From an uncultured Paraprevotella sp. (lineage in GTDB: Bacteria; Bacteroidota; Bacteroidia; Bacteroidales; Bacteroidaceae), in contig CALULA010000001.1 of NCBI GenBank assembly GCA_944321365.1, positions 522,756 to 586,755 of the forward strand: DNA of 64,000 nt, in the 5' to 3' direction. This document shows, one piece after another, positions 52,504 to 62,209 of this stretch. The position numbers and the translations under genes were made by a program. The number at the start of each line of letters is the position of its first letter. Within the stretch, counting starts at the first letter, position 1. The notes under the pieces are model-generated. The model had not been told where the DNA came from. It did not search any database and saw only the letters and a list, made by a program, of their open reading frames with translations.

Positions 52504-55488
52504 TTATTTTAATGCGTCCAATAGAATAAATGCTGCCCAAAAGTAAGGCTCTTCACATCCGGAAGTTTCACGAAGAGTTTTTTGAGATGCATGAAATGCT
52601 TCACGCACTGACATACCACTTAGATAATTCCGATAAAAAGCAGTCATCAATTTTTGGGTTGCATAATCATCAACTTTCCATAATGACATTATTATGCTTT
52701 TTACTCCTGCCAGTTTAAATGCTCTTTGAAGACCGTAAACTCCTTCCGGTCTAATATCACCTAACGCTGTCTCACATGCAGACAAGACAACTAATTCTAA
52801 ACCACTCAAATTCATTTTAGCAATCTCAGCTGACAATAGAATACCATCATTACTTTGATCTAATGCCAGATACTTTTGAATATCGTTTACGCACCAACTA
52901 TCTTGTGCGCCTGACAATGCTAAACCAGAACGGTGTAATTCAGATTTGCCCAATTGGAATGTGAGAAAATTATTATTTTCATCCTGTTGATCTATCTCAT
53001 CATTTGTGTAATAAAAACCATGTGTAGCAAGATGTAATATGGAAGGAGCTTTGCCTGACAATTCTCTAAATGATTTCTCCGTTGCAACAACTCCCGTAAA
53101 TGTTTTATCCTTTATTTTATGAAAGGTAAGCTGCGTATCAATAGAATCAACTTCTATTGCTGTTTCGTTTAAAGGACGAAAGCCAGATCGTGATGAAGAT
53201 CTAAATTTTGAAATAGGATTCTCATTTGTAACAGGCACATTAATAGAATATGAAATATTTCCATATAAAACAGCATTTTTAAATTGCTTTTTTGTTCTAT
53301 TATTGCATATTTCTCTCGTTGAGGATAATCTATAAAGCTCGTATCTATCAAGCAACAGCTCTGTTTCATTTTTCCCAATACACTCAATGTTTATGTTTTG
53401 CAGTATTCCTGTAGGGGAATAAAAGACTGTTTGGGCATTCTTCAGGTATGGCTCTATCGGTTCCCATATTTTTTTATATAGCTGGACTTTGGCTGTTCCT
53501 GAATATAGCATATCATCAAGTCTTTCTCCATCATCTCCATATTCATAAAGAGAATCTATACTTGCAATGTCGGCTAAATAAACAAAGATAGGAGCGGGAA
53601 AGGTCTTGTTTAAAATAAGTGCTCCAATGGAAGGATTGGAATTCCCCATATTATTAGAACGTATTCCCCATAAATTTACAAATTCGATAGCTACCTCTTT
53701 GTCGGATAAGTTATTGTAAACATCTTGCCAAGTTATATCTAATTGATCCAAAAATTCTGATTGACTTGTCACATATTCCATTAAATTGAACCTCAAGCTC
53801 CGAGTTGTGGAAACTTCAAGTCCAGGCACATCTAACAACTCATGAGCTTTCTTATACAGTTTACTCTTTTCTTGTATTGAATCTGGGGCATTTTTTAGTA
53901 TCTCATCAATATCTTTGGCTGTACTTAAAAGTAGTCCTTTTTGCACAAGTGCTAAATTGTATGCTAAACTATTTCCTATACACCATTGATTTTGACCTCT
54001 TGAAAAGGATGTATAGACATCAAAACTAATTGTTGACCCTAATAAGGATCTTTGTTCCAAAAAATTCTCACGTTCAGACTCGCTCATAAAAGCAAAGGCT
54101 TTTCTAATATCAGCCTTTTGATTATCAAAGTCTTCTACAAGTAAATTCCCAAGTTTATCTTTTTTGTCCCAAAGCCAATATAAAGAAGCAAGGTCTGAAA
54201 CAATACTTTTTTTCAATGGAGAGGACACATTTGGGCTATTGTATATATCCAAGTATTGCTTTTCTGCTAACATATAATCTCCTTTAGACATATAAATTTG
54301 GGCTAGCTTTTTTTTGCGTGAATCCAGAGGGTTTAATTCAATAGCTGATTCCATGTCAGAAATGGCCTTGTCATAATTTTGTAAGTCTTGATAAGCCCAT
54401 GCCCGACTTTCGTAAAAAAAAGCTATAATACTAGAGTCTTCTTTTCTTGCTTCAATTATAGGGGTCGCTGTTTCTATTAACCATTGTGCATCCATACGAT
54501 AATTCCCGAGGGAATCCATTCTTAGTTCTTTCTCAACATTACATCTATCTATAATCTGTTCCAATGAAGGTATAACATTTGCTTCTTTTAATAACTTCCA
54601 ACTTGTATCCACTTGCCAACGTGCTTTACAAAGATCTCCAGCACGAAGTTCATACATTGCTAATTTAAGCCATATTCTAACTTTATCCTCTAACGGTACG
54701 GCATACTCATTACTCTCATACGTCCATTTCTCTAATGTATGGGCATACCTACTGGCTGAATTAAGATTGTCCATAGTAAGAAATCCTGCTAACTGTAAAA
54801 TTTCAAATTCATATTGATATTGGGACAATATATGGGCATTCTTTATCTTTTGATAATATGGCTCAGCCCAATTTGTAGTAAACTTAGGTATTTCATCTAC
54901 TAATGCATGGGCATATCCCCTTATGGAAGAAATGGCCTCTTCAAAATGAGTAGAGTTAATTCCATAGTATTCTTCCACTCGCTTTACTTCTGAGTCGCAA
55001 TATTCAACCATTCTTAATAAATCATGGGCGTTAAAAGCTTTGTAGGACATTACTCCAATCCATTCAAGCGATTCTTCTGAAAAATATCCATGCATACAAT
55101 CCCTCAAGTTCAATACTTTTTCAGCAGTATTAATGAACGAATCATACATTCCACATTTATCATACATCCATGCAGTAAATTGTATATATTCTTCTGCTAT
55201 ACTATCATTAGAGCCTATTAGTTTTTCTGCTAACTGTTGCGTATAAGTATTGTAGAGTAAAAGAGAATCCACTTCACCCGTATAAGAATAGTATTTGGCT
55301 ATCGTAGCGATATCATCAATATAATATTCTGTATTTTTCTCTCGTTCCGCAACAATCTTCATTAGGTGGATGGCTTTAACATAATTCCCTGAATCAGCAT
55401 AAGATTTAGCTCGTTGATAGGAAACCGACTGAGCCTTTACCCCCCATTCAACAATTAGGCATATAATTATAAGAACAAGTTTCCTCAT
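52504..55488 (-). CDS. Exported TPR-CHAT protease 1
   Basis: This 994-residue protein has a signal peptide (MRKLVLIIICLIVEWGVKAQ), then about 500 residues of TPR-like helical repeats (SYADSGNYVKAIHLMKIVA; AYQDLQNYDKAISDMESAIELNP) and a C-terminal CHAT (caspase HetF-associated with TPR) domain. Its dyad is H823 in ILHLATHGFYY and C905 in LVVLSACETALG, followed by GVYGLQRAFKLAGVKSIIMSLWKVDD. CHAT domains are caspase relatives such as those in separases and Craspase. It ends seven bases before the caspase gene and follows CHAT protease 2 by seven bases. Confidence 0.9.
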   Translation of the reverse strand: MRKLVLIIICLIVEWGVKAQSVSYQRAKSYADSGNYVKAIHLMKIVAEREKNTEYYIDDIATIAKYYSYTGEVDSLLLYNTYTQQLAEKLIGSNDSIAEEYIQFTAWMYDKCGMYDSFINTAEKVLNLRDCMHGYFSEESLEWIGVMSYKAFNAHDLLRMVEYCDSEVKRVEEYYGINSTHFEEAISSIRGYAHALVDEIPKFTTNWAEPYYQKIKNAHILSQYQYEFEILQLAGFLTMDNLNSASRYAHTLEKWTYESNEYAVPLEDKVRIWLKLAMYELRAGDLCKARWQVDTSWKLLKEANVIPSLEQIIDRCNVEKELRMDSLGNYRMDAQWLIETATPIIEARKEDSSIIAFFYESRAWAYQDLQNYDKAISDMESAIELNPLDSRKKKLAQIYMSKGDYMLAEKQYLDIYNSPNVSSPLKKSIVSDLASLYWLWDKKDKLGNLLVEDFDNQKADIRKAFAFMSESERENFLEQRSLLGSTISFDVYTSFSRGQNQWCIGNSLAYNLALVQKGLLLSTAKDIDEILKNAPDSIQEKSKLYKKAHELLDVPGLEVSTTRSLRFNLMEYVTSQSEFLDQLDITWQDVYNNLSDKEVAIEFVNLWGIRSNNMGNSNPSIGALILNKTFPAPIFVYLADIASIDSLYEYGDDGERLDDMLYSGTAKVQLYKKIWEPIEPYLKNAQTVFYSPTGILQNINIECIGKNETELLLDRYELYRLSSTREICNNRTKKQFKNAVLYGNISYSINVPVTNENPISKFRSSSRSGFRPLNETAIEVDSIDTQLTFHKIKDKTFTGVVATEKSFRELSGKAPSILHLATHGFYYTNDEIDQQDENNNFLTFQLGKSELHRSGLALSGAQDSWCVNDIQKYLALDQSNDGILLSAEIAKMNLSGLELVVLSACETALGDIRPEGVYGLQRAFKLAGVKSIIMSLWKVDDYATQKLMTAFYRNYLSGMSVREAFHASQKTLRETSGCEEPYFWAAFILLDALK

Positions 55489-55495
55489 ATCAGAT

Positions 55496-58400
55496 TTAAA
55501 TTAAGCCATCTAACAGAATGAATGCCGCCCAATACTCAGGATCAGCAAATTCAGGATTGGAGCGGAGTTTTAACTGTGCATGATATAGTGCGTCATGTTT
55601 AGACTCTCCCCCAAGATAATTTTTATAAAATTCGGTCATTAGTAAGCAAGTAGCACTATCATCTACTTTCCAGAGTGACATTAGCAGAGTATTAGCACCT
55701 GCTAATTTGAAGCCACGCTGTAAACCAAACACACCTTCACCCGTTGTCTCACCAAGACCACTTTGACAAGCAGACATAACAACCATATCTACATTTCCAA
55801 GATTCATCGTGGATAGTTCTTGTGCTGTCAGAACCCCATCTTCCACGTCATCCGGAAGAGATTCTCCTTGCAGTCCTATATTAACTCCGCTAAAGAAAAG
55901 CCCAGAACGCAGTAATGCTTTATCTTCCACATTCCAATCTTGCGTATTGATTTGAGATAGAAAGTTCACATAATTTCGTTTCTTTGCTTCTTCTTCACTC
56001 CAATAATAACCATGTGTGGCCAAATGGATTATGTTCATATTACCGCCTGCAAGCGAACGGAATTCTTCTTCTGTCCCCGATGCACCTGTTATAACTTTGC
56101 AATTTCCATAGTTACAGCTCCTGATTTCTTCGCTAATAGTTTCTACCTCAACTAATGTGCCTGGCAATTCATTGACACCATAACGGAAATGTGATAAATC
56201 GGCTGAGCGAGATGCATGTGTCCTATGAGAGTCAGAGCTATGGCTTGCTGCAATTAACTCATTCGGTTCAAGAGAATATTTTAGCCCCCCAAATAGAACG
56301 GAATTAAAAGAAGACAATCGTTTTCTTTTGTCTACTAACTTACTTGTTGAAGAAAGTCGATAAATATTATACTTGTCATTTATGTATGTCCCATCAGGAA
56401 GCATCGCATATTCAATGCCTATTTTATGTAATTCGCCGTCTGCAGAAAAATATATATTTTTAATTCCATTGAATTCTTTTTCAATAGGTTTCCAAATAAG
56501 GTTATAAATGGAATCCGTAAGATAATAATCAATATTATCTATTGACAATAGTGTACTTTCTTTACATAATGGTATTATCTTGGGGGTTTTATATTCTTTT
56601 TTCAATATCACAGCACAATAACGCGATTCAGCAGACCAATCTTGAATGGAGTTTCCTTCATACAAAGCGATTGGTATGTTACAAAACTCAATGGAAACGT
56701 CTTCAGACGTCAGAGTTTCTTGTATGTCTTGCCATTGTATCTTTTCATAGTTTATTTTATCACTATAAACAGAGAATTTCCTCGTCAGTTGTTTATCTAA
56801 CCAATCTGCTTCTTTTAAGAATTTCATACGTAACATGGAGTCCGTAGCATGAGCCGCTATACTGCGGTATTGTAGCATATTTCGATAATTATTAATACTA
56901 ATGGCATCTCCTGTTTGTAATATAGCATCGCGTATTTCATTGTTGGTTCTTAGCAGCAAATTTTTGGTAACAAGAAGGTTGTCATATACAGTACTAAAAT
57001 AAGTTTCATCCATGTCTTCATAGATTAACCAATTTAAAGTAGGTAAAGAGTTTTCGAGAGTAGACCAGTATTGATATCGTTCCTCTGATGACAAAAAGCA
57101 AAAGACCTCTTGAATGTTTTTCCGGATATTCTCAGATAGTTCTAAAGCAATGTTTGGAGAAGTGTCTTTTTTTAAGATTTTGGATATTAATAAATACTGT
57201 AATCCAACCAATGTCGTTTGCTCTGATACCATTTCATTAGAATTCTTGCAAAGGTCATAAGCTATCTTACTTGCATTATAAGCTTCATCAAATCGGTTAT
57301 TTTGCAATGCAATACTTGCTAAATTATGATAATATGGAGTTGCATTTATACCTATCTTTTCTGCTACATTAATAGCTAACGCAATATTCTGCATAGATTC
57401 ATCTGCAAACCCCATTGAGTTATAAAATAACGAACTACTTGACAATAAATCTATTTGTAAATTGTCAAAATCGATGGATGACTCACTAAAATTTTTATAT
57501 AATTCCTGCATTGCAACATCTTCTAAGAGCATGGCTAAAAAATAGTTTTGATTACCATTTTCTAATGCTGCACACCTATGCAAACATACGATGTAAGCTT
57601 TACTAAAATCCAAACAATGTTCAAACCAGTATTTAGCTTCTCTGGCAAATTCTTTGGCTTTTGTATAATTGTATAATGCGATATATACTATTGAAAGATC
57701 TGATAGGCTTCTGCGATATGTTTTTGCTTGTTGACAATTATTTTCAGACAATAATTGAATATTCTCCAAAAGTATTTTTTCTGCTGTATTGAAATCGGCC
57801 CGATTTATACAATTCATAGCTACAAGTTCTCCTACAGTAGCTTTGGCAATAAAATTGTCTTTTGTGGCGTTATACACTTCATTGTACAAGAGAAATGCTT
57901 CATGGTAATTTTGTTCCGCATTTAGACTGTCGGCCTGTTGAATTTTATTTGCTAAATAAGGCTGGTCTTGATAATACAGATAAAATTCGTTGTCATTTAC
58001 TTGATTGCTGTTACTGTCATTAGAATATCTTTTGTTAAGCGAATTGCGATTCTTTATCATACGTTTACGCAAACTGCTGTTCTTATACCATGCAATCACT
58101 TTTGATTGCATATCTTTATATTGCCATTCTACATCGGGATCTTTTAAAGAGTATAATCCCACACTTTGAATTAATGCGGCTTGATAAATGTAAAAGGCAC
58201 TGATAGTATCGCCTTTTGTCTCAAGTTCTTGTCCTAATGCCCATACTATTTCTACATAAGCTGGAGAATGGATACCTTGTGAATGTTCACATAAGGATTT
58301 GCAACATTGCAAATGATAAAGTTCTTTCTCTTTGTTTTCATTAAAATCGGCTATGGCTGCTAACGTATAATGATAGTCTAATTTGACAGAATCCGGCATA

Positions 58401-58603
58401 GAGCTTATCTCATCATTCGTTATGGTTGAAATGTTTTGTTCAGCTTTTTGATAAGCCCCATCATTCAACAGTAGATTTAGTGCATCATGAACTTTTTCTG
58501 ACGTTTGATTTTGTGCATAACACACCACGCCATACCAACCCAATAATAGGAAAACTAAATATCGGGCTGATACGGTGATGGTGCTATTAGTAAGTATAGA
58601 CAT
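55496..58603 (-). CDS. Exported TPR-CHAT protease 2
   Basis: This 1035-residue paralogue of the previous protein has a signal peptide ending near residue 30 (YLVFLLLGWYGVVCYAQ), long TPR-like arrays to about residue 600 and a C-terminal CHAT domain with H864 in IIHLATHGYYW and C946 in MVVMSACQSGLGETTGEGVFGLQRGF. Both CHAT proteins keep complete dyads, so neither is a pseudoenzyme. It begins one base after the stop of the PPC-domain gene, and translational coupling is likely. Confidence 0.9.
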   Translation of the reverse strand: MSILTNSTITVSARYLVFLLLGWYGVVCYAQNQTSEKVHDALNLLLNDGAYQKAEQNISTITNDEISSMPDSVKLDYHYTLAAIADFNENKEKELYHLQCCKSLCEHSQGIHSPAYVEIVWALGQELETKGDTISAFYIYQAALIQSVGLYSLKDPDVEWQYKDMQSKVIAWYKNSSLRKRMIKNRNSLNKRYSNDSNSNQVNDNEFYLYYQDQPYLANKIQQADSLNAEQNYHEAFLLYNEVYNATKDNFIAKATVGELVAMNCINRADFNTAEKILLENIQLLSENNCQQAKTYRRSLSDLSIVYIALYNYTKAKEFAREAKYWFEHCLDFSKAYIVCLHRCAALENGNQNYFLAMLLEDVAMQELYKNFSESSIDFDNLQIDLLSSSSLFYNSMGFADESMQNIALAINVAEKIGINATPYYHNLASIALQNNRFDEAYNASKIAYDLCKNSNEMVSEQTTLVGLQYLLISKILKKDTSPNIALELSENIRKNIQEVFCFLSSEERYQYWSTLENSLPTLNWLIYEDMDETYFSTVYDNLLVTKNLLLRTNNEIRDAILQTGDAISINNYRNMLQYRSIAAHATDSMLRMKFLKEADWLDKQLTRKFSVYSDKINYEKIQWQDIQETLTSEDVSIEFCNIPIALYEGNSIQDWSAESRYCAVILKKEYKTPKIIPLCKESTLLSIDNIDYYLTDSIYNLIWKPIEKEFNGIKNIYFSADGELHKIGIEYAMLPDGTYINDKYNIYRLSSTSKLVDKRKRLSSFNSVLFGGLKYSLEPNELIAASHSSDSHRTHASRSADLSHFRYGVNELPGTLVEVETISEEIRSCNYGNCKVITGASGTEEEFRSLAGGNMNIIHLATHGYYWSEEEAKKRNYVNFLSQINTQDWNVEDKALLRSGLFFSGVNIGLQGESLPDDVEDGVLTAQELSTMNLGNVDMVVMSACQSGLGETTGEGVFGLQRGFKLAGANTLLMSLWKVDDSATCLLMTEFYKNYLGGESKHDALYHAQLKLRSNPEFADPEYWAAFILLDGLI

Positions 58604-58604
58604 A

Positions 58605-59288
58605 TTAATTTGTCAATATTACATAGTTATTGTAAACGGGACCGCGATTAACGATTTTGATGAAAAATCTCCCTGTCCAAGCTGGAACCCAGCGTACATA
58701 ACAATCATCAGAATAGCTCTCATCATAAGCTATGAGATTTCCATTTGAATCATAGACATATAAATCAAGATCTGTATCTCCATCGCCCGATACCAATATT
58801 TCTGCAAGAACATTTGCTATAAAACTGATTTGATATGTATCTGTACTATTGCCATTTACCGCATCATAATGGCGCGAAGGACCGTTTACTGCTCCACGCT
58901 GCGCTCCCTTGGCCTCCGCGTCGATGTTGTCAATCAAGGCCAACAGGTTTTCGTCGCCGTCAGCAAACTTCTTGGCATCGGCCAGCACAGTGTCATAATC
59001 AAATGAAACGTTGGCTTTTTTCCCGTCTGTCTTGCTTTCATCCACCTCGCTCCCTTCTCGGGTTGTGTTTAGTGGTTGTGTCGGATTCTCGGAGAAAATC
59101 TGAAGTGCATCAATCAATGCCAAAGTTGACTTGTTTGCATACCCGTAACGGAGTAGGTCATTAGCAAGTCTGACTGCGGCTAATGACTCAGAACTTTCAC
59201 CTTTAAGTTCCGGCTTATCTTTGATTGCTTGAGCCATAGCACCAATAGCCAGAACAAACATGCTCGCAAATAAAACTAACTTTTTCAT
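58605..59288 (-). CDS. Exported protein with PPC-like C-terminal domain
   Basis: This 227-residue protein has a signal peptide (MKKLVLFASMFVLAIGAMAQ), a helical segment of about 100 residues, a basic-residue-containing linker (AEAKGAQRGAVNGPSRHYDAV) and a C-terminal bacterial pre-peptidase (PPC)-like beta domain (ILVSGDGDTDLDLYVYDSNGNLIAYDE ... GRFFIKIVNRGPVYNNYVI). PPC domains accompany secreted proteases and are often cut off. The linker has several Lys/Arg sites, so the protein could be a substrate or adaptor of the neighbouring proteases. That role is inference. Confidence 0.75.
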   Translation of the reverse strand: MKKLVLFASMFVLAIGAMAQAIKDKPELKGESSESLAAVRLANDLLRYGYANKSTLALIDALQIFSENPTQPLNTTREGSEVDESKTDGKKANVSFDYDTVLADAKKFADGDENLLALIDNIDAEAKGAQRGAVNGPSRHYDAVNGNSTDTYQISFIANVLAEILVSGDGDTDLDLYVYDSNGNLIAYDESYSDDCYVRWVPAWTGRFFIKIVNRGPVYNNYVILTN

Positions 59289-59313
59289 TTTTTCGTTGAA
59301 TTTAAAATGATTA

Positions 59314-61578
59314 TTATTTTGTTAGGATTAAGACAACATAATCTTTATACTCCTTTATTAATTCAGTCAATGACGGTTTTGCTACAGAAATAGATGTATT
59401 TTCTCCTAAACTAATTTCTTGTGGACAAGCCTCCATCAGACTTTTCAAATAAGATGCCTTGATGGCATAATTGACATTTTCGGACTTGAAATAATCACGA
59501 TTTAATCCTGAACTTGTTATGCCAACAACATTTCCGTCCATATCAAATAGTGGACCTCCACTATTTCCCGGTTGTATTGGAACAGTAATCTGGTACACTC
59601 TTACATCACCTTGTATTCCACTCTTAGAGCTAATTTTTCCATCCGTAAATTTAACCTCTGTTCCCATAACATCAGCCATAGGATATCCCATTGCAAATAC
59701 AGTACTGCCAGTGTCTTTGGTACGGGACAGAATACCATACGGAATAGCCGACATGGCTTTAAACGCATTATCATCGATTTTTATAATTGCTAAATCATTC
59801 TGTTGGTCTGTAATCACAACTGTAGCAGGATGTGATTCGATTTGACCATTACGGGTAAAGTTGACTTGAATGGTATTTGCCCCATCTATAACGTGATAAT
59901 TTGTGGCAATATATCCTTGCGGGCTCAAAAAGAATCCCGTTCCATTGCCCTTCCAAGCATTCGGGTCACTTTTTTCTTCAGGTAAATATTCTTGTGGTAT
60001 ATTTTGAGGATTTACGACTTCCTGCACTACTAATTGTGCTGCATCAATTACGATTGACTGCGATGAAGGATTATATAAAGACACTCCACATAAAGAGCCG
60101 TCAAAGTAAATACGTCCTACTTCTTTTACTGGTTCCCCATTAATACATAATGTGATTTTATCACCGGAATTTACAACCGTTAGCTGATTAATATCGGGTT
60201 TAATGTGACTTGATATTTGCCAATCGTCACTTTGAACTGTTACGCCATTTTTCCTGTAGGTAAATTGATATTTATTTCCTGCAATTGAAAAAGCGCAAGT
60301 GTTATCCCAATCTTTGAATCCAAATAAAAAGGTTACAATTCCTTGTCCCGGATTACGTTGATTTGTAACTACTCCTATCATATTCTCACTCATTGGTGAA
60401 AATCCTGTATAAATACCACCTGATATAGTTCTTTCTGGTGAAGCTTGCATAGATATTGATTCTGCATCATTGACTTGGACAATACCATTCTGGCCTTGAA
60501 ATTCCCAAGCTTCATGATTACGGATGAAGTTTTCATTATATACGAGGAAAACCATTCCATCTTCGGTTATCTGTAAGTACTTATTGTTATGAAGCAGTCC
60601 ATGTTCAAACTTGCTTACCGTAGCAATTTTTCCATTCCGATAATATTGCAGCGCATCACCATTTGGAGTTCCGAAATCGAACATAGCTTCAGACTCAACT
60701 GCTCCATCTTGATAATATGATATAACTGGTCCATTGATCCGGTTATTATAATACTGTTGCTTCCGCTCGATTTGTCCGTTTTTATAGTAGAACACCTGTT
60801 CACCTTCTAAAAAATTACGATTTTCATCATCATAATCTATGTATATCGGGTACTGTTCGGATTGAATTTCGCCTGTAATATAGTAATCTTTAACTGCACC
60901 TTTCGGACGGTTAGGGGCTTCATAAGTAACTAATCTATAATAAGCTGCTTGTTTGGGTTGGCAACGGTTCCAATCCTCATCAAAATATTCAGTGACACGC
61001 TGTCCGATTTTAGGAGAATAGCTTGATTTGGATTCCCGGATTTGTTCTACAGGCATTCCTTTTTGAATAAAAGTAACCACACCGTCATAGTTTGTAAATT
61101 TGCCTGTATAAGGAGCATCATCTGTCATAATCCCTACAAAGGTCGCACCATTTGCATAGTGCAAAGTGCCTTTTCCATACATTCGGTAATTGATAAATTC
61201 TCCTTCATATGAATGACCATCTTCCGTCGTCATAGTTCCATTTCCAGTCAATTGTCCTTTGACGAATGTACCAGTTTTAACCGAGCCATCTGCATGAGTA
61301 AATGTGCCTTTTCCTTCGCGAATGCCGTTTTTATATGAACCTTCGTATTTGGATTCGAACTTACCATTTTTATACTTTATTGCAATTCCATTGCCATTGG
61401 CTTTCCCATTTTTTGAGGGACCAGTCCATTCAAAAGAAACTCCATCAGAATAGTAAGGGTCAAGTAATTGTACATTATTCCCACAATTTACCCACTTACT
61501 TTCCAGAGTGTAAGTCTGAGCTCCAATGAAATTACATAAGAGCAAAGCAAAAATCAATAATAATAATTTCTTTCTCAT
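59314..61578 (-). CDS. Exported trypsin-like serine protease with MORN-type repeats
   Basis: This 754-residue protein has a signal peptide (MRKKLLLLIFALLLCNFIGAQ). Residues about 50-330 carry MORN-type repeats (YEGSYKNGIREGKGTFTHADG; YEGEFINYRMYGKGTLHYANG; later YYKNGQIERKQQYYNN variants), followed by a jelly-roll-like region. A C-terminal S1C/DegP-type protease domain carries the full triad: H562 (ATNYHVIDG), D595 (QNDLAIIKID) and S673 (PGNSGGPLF). It is the first gene of the protease operon; a weak minus-strand -7-like AACCTTTG lies at 61617-61624. The protein is periplasmic, and there is no PDZ domain of the usual DegP kind. Confidence 0.88.
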   Translation of the reverse strand: MRKKLLLLIFALLLCNFIGAQTYTLESKWVNCGNNVQLLDPYYSDGVSFEWTGPSKNGKANGNGIAIKYKNGKFESKYEGSYKNGIREGKGTFTHADGSVKTGTFVKGQLTGNGTMTTEDGHSYEGEFINYRMYGKGTLHYANGATFVGIMTDDAPYTGKFTNYDGVVTFIQKGMPVEQIRESKSSYSPKIGQRVTEYFDEDWNRCQPKQAAYYRLVTYEAPNRPKGAVKDYYITGEIQSEQYPIYIDYDDENRNFLEGEQVFYYKNGQIERKQQYYNNRINGPVISYYQDGAVESEAMFDFGTPNGDALQYYRNGKIATVSKFEHGLLHNNKYLQITEDGMVFLVYNENFIRNHEAWEFQGQNGIVQVNDAESISMQASPERTISGGIYTGFSPMSENMIGVVTNQRNPGQGIVTFLFGFKDWDNTCAFSIAGNKYQFTYRKNGVTVQSDDWQISSHIKPDINQLTVVNSGDKITLCINGEPVKEVGRIYFDGSLCGVSLYNPSSQSIVIDAAQLVVQEVVNPQNIPQEYLPEEKSDPNAWKGNGTGFFLSPQGYIATNYHVIDGANTIQVNFTRNGQIESHPATVVITDQQNDLAIIKIDDNAFKAMSAIPYGILSRTKDTGSTVFAMGYPMADVMGTEVKFTDGKISSKSGIQGDVRVYQITVPIQPGNSGGPLFDMDGNVVGITSSGLNRDYFKSENVNYAIKASYLKSLMEACPQEISLGENTSISVAKPSLTELIKEYKDYVVLILTK

Positions 61579-62209
61579 ATTGGGTGCTATTACATTTGTT
61601 TATACCATAAAGAAGTCAAAGGTTAATGACAGTCCTGTTTTTTAAAAGAGTATATCCGTAACAATGATATGTCTTAGCGACATTACAGAGAAATAGCAAT
61701 GTTTCAAGCCTTCATTTATTTGATTTTCGGGCCATAAGATTGATTTAGTATTATTAAAATCCATACATCAATACCCTATATCCGTGTCGGGCACAACTTT
61801 ATCTGGTTCTCCAATTCCTAATAACTTCTTTTTCATAATACGTTGAAGCGTGGAACTGCAATGCTCCACATCTTTAAGTTGACGGTCCTGAGAAAACCTT
61901 GTGTACAGATGTAGTAATAGCAGCCCACGCTATAGCGTGAGAACCACTATGCTATCCTTGTACACGTTTGAAAGTTTCTCAGGTTTTCAACTTACAAGAT
62001 AAGCATAACGCTTCTTCTTTTTCTCTTATGTCTTGGAAAGAGTTACCTCTATCCGATTACAAAAGTAACCAAAATCTTTGATAATATCTTAATGATGAAT
62101 GATTTTCTTTGCTTTTATTTCAAATGAGGATAGTTCCTTTATTTCTTTCTCTGAAAATTACCGACCCACGCCTCACGGCGCAGGCCGGTACACTGACATT
62201 ACTTGGAAC
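61579..62209. other. Gene-free interval with nested inverted repeats
   Basis: No coding frame is convincing over 630 bases between the protease operon and pcfJ-like gene. The main feature is a set of three nested, perfect inverted repeats: CCTGAGAAA (61887-61895) with TTTCTCAGG (61975-61983), GTGTACA (61901-61907) with TGTACAC (61959-61965), and the central palindrome CACGCTATAGCGTG (61926-61939). It looks like a 97-base cruciform or structured RNA. A weak hairpin near 62165-62195 may end the pcfJ-like transcript. The promoter of the protease operon probably lies in this interval. Confidence 0.6.

Noticed and set aside
47016..61578. Looked for a gasdermin-like pore former or CRISPR effector accompanying the CHAT/caspase genes
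   Set aside because: No frame of suitable length with a gasdermin-like N-terminal beta domain and short C-terminal tail was found, and no CRISPR repeats are present. The exported nature of the proteases also argues against the known cytosolic systems.
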